Source: Thalassiosira profunda (lineage: Eukaryota; Bacillariophyta; Thalassiosirophyceae; Thalassiosirales; Thalassiosiraceae). From it: a DNA stretch of 11,462 nucleotides. The translations under genes were made by a program, and so were the position numbers. Location of the stretch: assembly GCA_036939355.1 (NCBI GenBank), contig JALLAP010000613.1:1-11462 (forward strand). Direction: 5' to 3'. The notes under the pieces were generated by a model. It was not told the origin of the DNA. It saw only the letters and a program-made list of their open reading frames with translations, and made no database searches. Position 1 is the stretch's first letter, and the number at the start of each line of letters is the position of its first letter. Positions 1-7,834 of the stretch are shown here, one piece after another.

Positions 1-17
1 CCGTCAATGTGAAAGGG

Positions 18-1433
18 ATGGACGACTCCGACCCAAACAAAGAATGGGAGGGAAATATCGTCTGCCCCCGGCCCGGCCGGGGGGATCGATCCCTGGCCTA
101 CTCGGTCCAATTCTTGCGGAAGGGGGACGGAGTGCGGGTGGAACTGGGGGTGGACGCCGGGAGGATTTCGTTTCGGACGCCGGCGAAAAAGTGTGCACGT
201 GATGTGGCGGCGGTAAAAGGTGCACGTGATGGGGTGCACAGCGCCAGCGCTTCGGGGGGAGCTAAGGGAACCCAAATGAATGGGGACAAACGGCAGGAAG
301 CGGCCGGTGTTGGGGCAAAATCTACCAGTGCGTCGTCTAACGTCAACAATGAACAACCACAGCCGCCACCAGTCCAAGATCTGAGGGGAAACGACGAACC
401 GATCCCGGGCGTTCTCCCGTCCATCTCGGAGGAGAGCCACGGCGCAATGAAGTGGATACCGCCCGGGCAGGTGGCTTCCGAACGAGAGCAAAGTCTGGCA
501 ACGGCGGCAAAGGCGGTTGCCGATTCCGCCGTCCAAAAGGCGTCTCTGTCCACAGCGTTGAGTGCTCCGCGAAAGCGAACCCCGCCCACCGATTTCAGCA
601 GCCTGTCGTCGGAATCTCTGGAGCGCCCGCAGAAGAGATCGAAGGGCGAAATGGCATATTATCGCGCACAAGAAGAAACGGGAGCCACGTGCATATTGAC
701 GGTGCCGTCGTGGGTGCAAGACGGGGAGAACGACGATCAGCTATTCCGTGAGTCGCCCTTCTTGCTCTCTGTTCCGTCTGTCGTTCTATTTCTTCTCACG
801 CTGTCCTTTTCGCCAGACCACCTGATTGGGCGTGGTGGTCAGAAAACGAAAGCAATTCGTGCAAAGACCAACTGCAGCATCAATCTGACCCGCAGCAACA
901 TCGAAAGCGGGAGACCAACGATCGTTTCAATCAAATCGGACGATGACACTCCCTCCTTTCACGATGTGTCAATAGCAAAACGGATGATTGTGGATTCGCT
1001 CGTAGAGTACATTGACGATGCCAATTCCGAGGCGCGGCTGATATACGAACTGGCGTTTTCTGCCAGGGGAACTTACTACGCCCGCACACATAACCAAAGG
1101 GACGAAGGCACAGTGCGGGAGGAACGTCAGCCGACAAACAAGCCTCTTTGGATGAAACTTTTGGAGCTGCCCTCGGCAGAAGTGAAGGGCGAGCTGGTGC
1201 CGCACGGCCGATTCCTCCTTGGCCAACAGTCGGAGCAGCACGTTATCGGCGATACGAGTTGCACTGTAGAGGTGCATTGCTTCAAGGACAAAATTCCCAG
1301 ATTGAGCGGTCCGTACGTATTGGTGTGCGGGGATAAGAAACTGGAGGTCAACGAAGTTGCAGAAAGAGTGGCAGACGAAATCGACACCCACATGCAAGGT
1401 TGCTGCTTTGGATGCAGGTTCCCCGACGCTTGA
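18..1433 (+). CDS. KH-domain RNA-binding protein, 5' end possibly outside window
   Basis: Join 18-747 and 817-1433, giving 448 residues from the first in-frame ATG at 18. The frame is open to base 3, so the protein may start further left. The first ~220 residues are low complexity (Ser/Ala/Gln/Pro). Residues ~222-307 form a type I KH domain: a strand ATCILTVPSW, then HLIGRGGQKTKAI with the GRGG loop that contacts single-stranded nucleic acid, then helix VSIAKRMIVDSLVEYI. Residues ~354-440 look like a second, degenerate KH-like fold (LLELPS, GRFLLGQ, TSCTVEVHC, GPYVLVCGD, then an amphipathic helix) with no GxxG loop. KH proteins usually act in mRNA splicing, stability or translation; which applies here cannot be told. 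The exact family is unrecognised. The KH call is strong; the N-terminal boundary is weak. Confidence 0.75.
   Translation: MDDSDPNKEWEGNIVCPRPGRGDRSLAYSVQFLRKGDGVRVELGVDAGRISFRTPAKKCARDVAAVKGARDGVHSASASGGAKGTQMNGDKRQEAAGVGAKSTSASSNVNNEQPQPPPVQDLRGNDEPIPGVLPSISEESHGAMKWIPPGQVASEREQSLATAAKAVADSAVQKASLSTALSAPRKRTPPTDFSSLSSESLERPQKRSKGEMAYYRAQEETGATCILTVPSWVQDGENDDQLFRESPFLLSVPSVVLFLLTLSFSPDHLIGRGGQKTKAIRAKTNCSINLTRSNIESGRPTIVSIKSDDDTPSFHDVSIAKRMIVDSLVEYIDDANSEARLIYELAFSARGTYYARTHNQRDEGTVREERQPTNKPLWMKLLELPSAEVKGELVPHGRFLLGQQSEQHVIGDTSCTVEVHCFKDKIPRLSGPYVLVCGDKKLEVNEVAERVADEIDTHMQGCCFGCRFPDA
748..816 (+). other. Intron of KH gene, in-frame and stop-free
   Basis: The donor GTGAGT starts at 748 and the acceptor TTTTCGCCAG ends at 816, with a pyrimidine-rich body. 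It is 69 bases (3n) with no in-frame stop. Splicing joins LF to HHLIGRGG and restores a compact KH domain. Retention would insert 23 mostly hydrophobic residues just before the GRGG loop. Confidence 0.75.
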
Positions 1434-1762
1434 GCGCAAGAGGAAGGTGCTCTGAGGAAACGATTGTTCGATAACCCAGCTTCTTACGTACCTATTGTAC
1501 ACGTAGGTACTCCTTCTTCTACCTACCGACCCGTTTCTCATCCAGCTTGAAATCAACGTAGGAACCAGTACCAAGTGAAATCAACCTCCCCTCTCCCCCG
1601 CCCCCTCCCTCTGGCGCACCTCAACGCCCCCAACGTACGAACGCTGCCTGCCAGGCCAGAGGACGCCGGTCGGCCGCGACAGCACTCCAGGCCGCCGCAT
1701 CGGCCATACACAGGGCCGGAGCCCCGAGAGACGACGCGACGCCGAACGCGCGCCACGCGACG
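1434..1762. other. Intergenic region between KH gene and coiled-coil gene
   Basis: No coding evidence. It should hold the 3' UTR of the KH gene and the promoter and 5' UTR of the next gene. Visible elements are a 7-bp-arm inverted repeat at 1488-1510, a 10-base direct repeat TGAAATCAAC at 1548 and 1576 (28-base spacing), and a C/T-rich tract at about 1586-1614. I see no TATA box and no clear polyadenylation signal. Confidence 0.6.
1488..1510. repeat. Short inverted repeat after KH gene
   Basis: GTACCTA at 1488-1494 pairs perfectly with TAGGTAC at 1504-1510 across a 9-base loop. It lies 55 bases after the KH stop codon, so it would sit in the 3' UTR. It could be chance or an RNA hairpin; no function is shown. 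Confidence 0.45.
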
Positions 1763-4700
1763 ATGGACGACCTCATCCTCGTCGTCTCCAACCAGCCCCC
1801 GCCGGCGGGATCTTCCCGGCCGTCGAGCGCGAGCGCCGGCCCCGCCGCCGTCCCGAAATGGACTCCGGCGGCTACTCCACCGCCTCCGACGAGCAGTCCG
1901 CCGCCCCTTCCGGATACGCTGCCGGGCCTTCCGCCCGCAACGCCCGGGTTGCAGCGGATGCAGACGGCTCCGGTGGCTGCCCCCCTCGCGCCGGCAGCTC
2001 CTTGGGCGGCGGCTCGGGCCCCACTGGCCAGCCCGGCAGCGTTCCGGCCCGTCCTGACGTCGACGCCGGCAGCTCCCTTGGTGCCCGCGGCCGCTCCGGC
2101 AAATTGGTACCTATCGCAGCAATTCGCCCCGCAGCAGCAATATGCGCCGCCTGCGACGCCTCCAACGCCGGCGAAATCCAAGGGCGGCCTCTTCAGAGGG
2201 CGGAGCACAAAGCGAAAGGAGGCCACCGCCGAACCATTTGTCACACACACCCCGCCAGTGAATACGGGACCGCCTCCGGCGCAGCCCGGATTCCTCGCGT
2301 CGCTCCTTCCTCAACCCCCGCCGCCCCCGCCTCCGGCGCCGGAGCCGAAGAAGGGCAAGCTCAAAAAGTTCAAGGCGCGAATGAAGGCGCTCAGGCGGGG
2401 CGACGGGGGGAAGATGCGGGAGGTGAGATCGAGTTATTAGTGCTGCAGCACTTGGTGCATTTGATGTGCATATTCTAACCTTTTCTCCTGCCGTAATTAT
2501 CTGCAGAAAAGCGCCCCGGCAGTCAACGCGGCGTGGCATTCACCAACGTCCACCGAAGCCGAAAGCTACTGGAACCCCCTCGATTTTCTCTGCTGCGGCC
2601 CCTGCGCTCCCCGAGAAGAGTCTTCGTTGGCCCACAACAGTGTAGCTCACAACTCGCGGGTCGACGACGCCAATGAAAGGATCAACAGTTACCATGCGCA
2701 GATCGAGGAGCTGCAGCGGCAGGTGGCGGCCGGGGAGGCGATGGAGCGGGCGCAGAGGGAGGCGCAGGTTGCATTGCAGGAGGAGCATGCAGATGGCGGC
2801 GGGGTTCTGACAGGCGTCGAAGTGCCAAACAGCCAGTTGGTGGAGCCTGAGGGAGTGCAATCCAACGACGCCCTCGCCGAGGTGATACGCCTCAAGGCCC
2901 AAATCGCCGCGGCGCACCAACAAAAGACCGTGGCAGAGCGAGAGCGCGACCAAATCCAAAACGACTTGGCCGCCACCATCGAAGACCGGAAGGAAAGCAC
3001 GGCCAAGGAGCGGGCGCTGCAGTCCAAAATTCACGCGCTGAGCAAAGACGTGGCCGCGTCGGTGACGCACGCCGCCGCGGTCGTCGAGGCGAAGGGCGCG
3101 GAGGTGGAGCGATTGCGTGCGCGGATTGGCGAGCTGGAGGCGGCGGAGGCAGAGGGGCGGGAGAAGAGTTTGAAGGAGGTGCAGGAACGAGACGCCCGAT
3201 TGTTGAAGCTGAAGGATCAGCTATCCAATTTGGGCAAGCAGAAGGAGCGGGCCGAGGAGGAGCGCCTGAAGATCGAGAAGGAGTTCACGGCCAAGCTTCG
3301 GGCGGCGGAAGACAGATCCGCGAGCGAGTTTGCTTTGCAGGAGAAGATCCGAACATTGTCGAAAGAAATCGGCGCGTCCGTCGCCAAGGCCGAAACCATC
3401 GTCCGGGCGAAGGACGCCGAGGTCCAAGGCATGCGAGAAAAAATCGACGCCCTGGAGAAGAGCGCGGCAGAAGGCCGGGAGAAAACACGCGCGGCGGCGA
3501 TCAGGCGCGACGAGCGCCTGTCCGACATGCGCGCCGAGCTCTACCGCCTCACGAGCCAGCGCGAGGATGCGGTGCGGGAGCGAAATCAGGTGGAGGGGGA
3601 ACTGACGGCCAAGATCGAGCGTATTCAAAGTAATGCTGCCACGGCCGTGGCCGCCAAGGATCGCGAGGCGGCAAAATTCCACCGCATCGCGGTGGAATTG
3701 AAGGATCGGATTGCGGAGGAGCAACAAAAGACGTCCGCCGCCCAAGCCGAGAAGGAGCGGGCGATTTTGTCCATGGAGGAGTGGCTCGGTGCCAAGGCCC
3801 AACTGTTGAACCAAATTGGGAAAGACGTGCGCGCCGTACACTCCGACGCCGCGGCGGCCGTGCAAAAGAAAGAGGAGGAGGCGAGAAGGATGGAGGCAAG
3901 GGCGGCGGAGCTGCAGGCCAGAGCGGCCGACGAGGAACGGGGGCGGCGGGAGGCGCTGGACAGGCAGGGGGCGCTGGACGAGGAGGTGGCGCAGTTGAAG
4001 AAAAAGGCGTCGAGCGAGCGGCGGGCCGCGGCCATTGCGATCGACGTGCAGACGGACGAGCTCAAGAAGCTGCAGGCGGCCATCGAGGGCCTCAGGGGCG
4101 ACATTTCTAGGGAGCGGGGGCTGAAGGAGAAGGCGCTGCGGAAGAAGTCGGGGTTGAAGAGCAAATTTCAGGAACGGATCGACCGGCTGGCGGAGGAGCT
4201 GGCGAGCGCGGAGAAGGTGTACGCCACGAAGGTGCGGGCGATGTCGGCCGAGGAGGCGGATTCCGGGGAGCCAGGGACCTCCTCTGCCGCTGTCGCTCCG
4301 CCGGAAGAAAGCGGCCTCGCCTGGTTCGCCAACAGCATCAACGCCGAGTGGCTGCTTCCTGAAAAGTGGATCCCCGGCCTGGGCGGAGACGAAACGGACA
4401 ATGCGGCGAACGAGGCGACGCCCACGCCCAACGATGATAGAGACGATGCCACGCTGGCCTCCGTCGACAGCCTGGTCGACAAACTCGTCGACAAGATCGC
4501 CCTGTCGGCCCAGGCGGGGGCGTTCGAGTCGTCCCACCTCCTGCGCCGCCGCGCCGAGGAGCTGCAAAGCATGGAGAGGAAGGTGCAGGAGCTTCAGTCG
4601 AAGATTGACCGCGAGGTGGAGCAAAAGCAGAAGGCGCTGGCCGACAAGGAGTCGGTGGAGCAAAAGATGCGGAAGGAATTGGACGCGATGCAAACGGACC

Positions 4701-7194
4701 GATCCAAGTCAGAGGAAGTAAAGGCTGCCATGGAGGCCCAGCTCAGGGACGAAGGTCGGGAGAAGGAGCGGCTTCAATCGGAGATTGTGCAGCTGCAGGC
4801 CAAGCAGAAGGCCCTGGACGAGGAGGCCCGGCGGGCGAACGAGGGGGCGCGCGCCGAGCTGCAGAAGATCGCCGCCTCGCTGGAGAACGAGACGAACGAG
4901 AACGGCCTCCTCCGGTCGAAAATTGCCACCCTGAAACGGAGCGTGTCCGCCGCCGTTCGGAAAAAGAAGGCGGTGGACGAGCAGTCCAAGAAGACGCTGG
5001 TGCAGTCCCAACGGCAGAACGAGGCGCTGAGCAAGGAGATAGCGCAGATGAAGCGAAATGTCTCGGTCGACCGAAGGGCCAAGCAAACGACCATCGACGC
5101 CCTGCACGGCGAGCTCGACCGAATGCGGGAGGAAATGCGGGACGTGCGGGCCGACATCGAGCGGGAGAGGGCGCTCAAGGAGGAGGCCGTGAGGGCTAAG
5201 TCGGGGTTGGAGGGCACGCTCCAGAAGAAGATCGACGCGCTGCACCGCGACTTGTCGCGCGCGGAGTCGAGGTACGCCGAGAAGTTGCAGCGCGTGCAGT
5301 CGCTGTCGTCGGCCGGGCCCTCTCCGGGCGCCGGCTCTGTCGCCTCTGCCAAGAGAGCGAAGCGGGCGCTGCAGAGTAATTCCAGGCGCAGAGCTTTGGC
5401 TGACGAGGACGAGTCGATTGGCACCCGCAATAGCGCAAAGGACGACCGGGCCCGGTCGAGAAGCTGGATGCCGAGCTTTGGCAGACGGCCAACGCTTTCG
5501 GACGGGATGGACACAATCGAGGACGATCTTCAGCCCGAAACGGATGGCACGAATGGATCAACGGACGACCTCATCAGTCAGATGATCCTTCGCATCGCCA
5601 AGGACGCCGAGGCGGTGGAGGCTGGAGCCGATGTGACCGTGAAGGAAATGGGACACGAGCTGAACAGGATGATCGATTGCTTGTTCAGCTTGCAGCGGCA
5701 GATTGACGGCGAGGTGCAACTGCGGGAGAGGACCTTGGCCGAAAAGTCGTTGGTTGCGACCAACTTGCAGAGGGAAACAGAGGAGCTGCAACACCTCGTC
5801 CATGCCAGTCGAGGCGAGCTTCAACGGATGGAGGCAGAGGCCCATGAGGCCAAGCGGCGGGCAATGGAGGAGGCACGGGCCAACAACGACGTACACCTCA
5901 AGGTATCCAAGTGGCACGAGGCGGTCAAAGAACGGCAAGCGGAGCAGCAGGCCAAGGAGGAAGAGGTCGAGGCGCAAAACGTCGAGTTGAAAAGGTGCGC
6001 AGTGATCTCAAGTCAGATTGTTTCCTTTGCCCTGTGCACCTTCGCTCACACCACATTCTCACCTATTACTCTAGCATGGAAGCAAAGTTGAGGAGCGAGC
6101 TCGAGCTGAAAGATCTACTGCACGCCCAAATTGCAGAGCTGAAAACCAAGAAGGAGGAGCTGCGCACGCAAGCCGAGCGAGTGCACAAAGAAGCAGGGGA
6201 GGAGTTTAGAACGTTAGGAAGCCTCTTGGGCACAAAAGGAGACGGTGCCGCCATGAGGCTCGTCGTCGCGCAGTTGAAGGCGATCGTGTCTGCGTCGAGG
6301 GCCATGCAGGGGATACTGGAGCAGGATGTCCAGCAGTTGATTGAGCAATCGAGGGAGGCTTCGAATGTCAAGGGACTCGAGAGGCTCCGAGCAAATGGTG
6401 GCCAGGAGATGATGCTCGAGGAACGTCAGACTCGCGACAATACACAAATGCAAGAAGTGCAGCCATCGGTATCCGTCGATGAATCGGTTGAGGTGGCGTT
6501 GAACCCGGCGGCAAAGTTGGAACCAAAGCGGAAGCATTCTCTTTTGCGGATCAAAAGCGTTGGGAGGCATGGGCACGGAAAGTCGAAGCCCAGAGGCCCA
6601 ACCAGCGATGCGTCGAAGAGCACCAGGAAAGGCAAGAAGGCGGGTTGGCTGCGGTCCAAGAAGTGGAAGCCAAGCCTTGACACACACGACGAAAGAGATA
6701 ACCGTGTGGTCGTTTCCGTTGAAGCGCGTGAGAGCGCTGGTGAAAAGCGGGAGTTTGCGGCAGAGGAGCGAGAGCGTCCAGCCGAAGACCGCGAGGCTGC
6801 CCAGGATGCACCTTCCACGAGCTACACCGTGTCGCTTCCCTCATATGATTCGTCTCTCGCCGGAACGGTGGATTCAATCAACGCTGTCTTTCAGCGCAAC
6901 ATCGTATGGGCCGATTCGGCAGAGCTAATCGAAGGAGTCAAGTCCGTCGAATCTGAGGTGTCGGAATTGGAGGTCGAGGGTGTCGCCTCCAGCGAAGTTG
7001 GGATCGACGCCCTCACAATGAACAAGGCTGTTGCCAGAGCCCTCAACAAACCGTCCCTGTTGAGCGGGAACAGCACGATGGAAGGCGAAAGTATAGCAGA
7101 GAGTTGGACTCGATACGGCCGCAGTACCCAAGACGACGACCAAACTGCGTCCACAACCACAACCGCTGAGCTCGCTGGCTGGTTTGGGTTTTAG
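1763..7194 (+). CDS. Large Pro-rich / coiled-coil protein with repeated Trp-Pro modules
   Basis: Join 1763-2422, 2507-5994 and 6075-7194, giving 1755 residues. Residues 1-220 are Pro/Ala-rich, with a PPPPPPP run and a basic patch (KKGKLKKFKARMKALRR). Exon 2 opens with WNPLDFLCCGPC (242-253), whose clustered Cys could be acylated or bind metal. Coiled coil, rich in Glu/Lys/Arg/Ala, covers ~272-798, ~885-1155 and ~1242-1478. Linkers carry WxP motifs at W841, W1207 and W1580, followed by (V/T)D(S/D)..I segments. Residues ~1534-1582 are strongly basic, a possible nuclear or membrane-targeting region, and the C-terminus is acidic and Ser/Thr-rich. No ATPase, motor or FH2 domain is visible, so it is not myosin, SMC or formin. 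A structural or scaffold role is only an inference. ATG 1763 was chosen because its frame joins exon 2 in phase 0. Exon 1 is the least certain part. Confidence 0.7.
2423..2506 (+). other. Intron 1 of coiled-coil gene
   Basis: The donor GTGAGA is at 2423, there is a branch-point-like TTCTAAC at about 2473-2479 followed by TTTTCTCCTG, and the acceptor CTGCAG ends at 2506. It is 84 bases, phase 0. Unspliced reading stops inside the intron (TAG at 2438-2440); splicing opens the 1162-codon exon 2. Confidence 0.75.
2891..3845 (+). repeat. ~106-residue internal repeats in first coiled coil
   Basis: Three segments align by eye with equivalent hydrophobic residues at nucleotides 2891, 3209 and 3527, which is exactly 318 bases (106 codons) apart. 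The first two repeats share the most: FALQEKIRTLSKEIGASV against ERALQSKIHALSKDVAASV, and AAEGREK against AEGREK. The next equivalent position falls at a half-unit (3698), so the pattern degrades there. This points to growth of the rod by in-frame duplication. Confidence 0.6.
4112..5790 (+). repeat. Duplicated ~351-366-residue coil-plus-linker module
   Basis: ERGLKEKALRKKSGL (from 4112) matches ERALKEEAVRAKSGL (from 5165), and QSKIDREVEQKQKALADK (around 4604) matches QRQIDGEVQLRERTLAEK (around 5702). Offsets are 351 and 366 codons. The intervening linkers differ in sequence but both hold a WxP motif and, exactly 32 residues later, a (V/T)D segment. It is an ancient internal duplication judged from protein similarity. 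Confidence 0.65.
5995..6074 (+). other. Intron 2 of coiled-coil gene
   Basis: The donor GTGCGC follows AAAAG at 5994, and the acceptor TATTACTCTAG ends at 6074. It is 80 bases, phase 2; the split codon AG|C gives Ser. Unspliced reading stops at 6091; splicing continues the heptad pattern (VELKS then MEAKLRSELELKDLL). Confidence 0.8.
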
Positions 7195-7759
7195 TCGCTG
7201 CATTATTGACGTTTCGAGATGCCAGTAGAGGGAGTAGGATAGAGAATAGAGAAGTTGATGTTACCTAGGATTAGAAGCTTAGAGCCATACTGTCAGGTTG
7301 CCGGCTTCGACAACGGAACGAGCCCGCCGGCGCCAATCCATCGCCTCGCAGCGCCAAAGTCCGCGGGGGGACGGAAGGCGTGGCAAGGAGGACTGACGTT
7401 GCCATGGCGGCCGGGGAGCCGCGTCGAAGGGGCGCCGCCGACCGCATCTTGAGGCTGTGATAATGGTTGAGGAGGTCAGGGTCCAAAGTGGAGACAACGA
7501 AGGATGGACTGACGGACGGACGGGCGCCGGTATGTAGTGTCTGTCAACCTCGCCTCCGGTATCGTACCGGAGGCGGAAGTTCATCGGCATTTTTGTGCGA
7601 ACTTCCAGCATTTTTTATTGAACAACGACACCACATGGCACACGAACAACAGTCTCTTCATCACCGTCACCACTGCCGGGGCAGCCGGAGCGGGCAGCCA
7701 CCTTCTTGCCATCGAGCCGACAACACCCCCCTCTCCCTCGACCTCCATCCACGTCCACC
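7195..7759. other. Intergenic region upstream of secreted-protein gene
   Basis: No convincing gene on either strand; the short open frames lack codon or motif support. It should contain the 3' UTR of the coiled-coil gene and the promoter and 5' UTR of the next gene. It holds a perfect hairpin at 7551-7575, a GGACTGACGGACGGACGG low-complexity stretch at about 7505-7522, and an A/T-rich TTTTTTATTGAAC at about 7611-7623. No TATA box or canonical polyadenylation signal is clear. Confidence 0.6.
7551..7575. repeat. Perfect 11-bp inverted repeat (3-base loop)
   Basis: CGCCTCCGGTA at 7551-7561 pairs with TACCGGAGGCG at 7565-7575 around TCG. It lies 185 bases before the ATG at 7760, in the presumed promoter or 5' UTR. 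It could be a dimeric transcription-factor site or an RNA hairpin; the sequence does not decide between them. Confidence 0.7.
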
Positions 7760-7834
7760 ATGGCGCGCTTCGCAATTGTCGCCCTTATCGCCTTCCTGCA
7801 GTGCGACTCCCCTACGGCGACCCAGGCCGGGGTG
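7760..7834 (+). other. Signal-peptide exon
   Basis: Twenty-five codons: basic residue at position 3, hydrophobic core FAIVALIAFL, then a polar region ending ATQAGV with an AxA-like cleavage context near residues 20-23. It ends in phase 0 at a GTGAGT donor, so the targeting signal sits on its own exon, a common arrangement for secreted proteins. Confidence 0.7.

Noticed and set aside
193..240. Repeated GTGCACGTGATG with CACGTG boxes in the KH gene
   Set aside because: It is inside a coding exon and low complexity; there is no sign of promoter activity.
1621..2250. Minus-strand Gly/Ala-rich open frame
   Set aside because: It is antisense to the Pro-rich exon; Gly/Ala runs are the expected complement of Pro/Ala codons.
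2440..2451. 12-base palindrome GTGCTGCAGCAC in intron 1 of the coiled-coil gene
   Set aside because: It is short and within an intron; such palindromes are expected by chance at this length scale and nothing links it to a function.
1858..2478. Alternative + frame over the Pro-rich exon
   Set aside because: It cannot join exon 2 in phase at the 2423 donor, whereas the frame from 1763 does.
3221..4693. A 490-codon open frame on the minus strand
   Set aside because: It lies wholly opposite the coiled-coil exon; its Leu/Arg-rich translation is what antisense of Glu/Lys/Gln codons gives in GC-rich DNA. No domain or start context supports it.
1763..7194. Assignment as myosin, SMC or formin
   Set aside because: Long coiled coil and poly-Pro are shared by these, but there is no motor or ATPase P-loop domain, no hinge and no FH2 domain.
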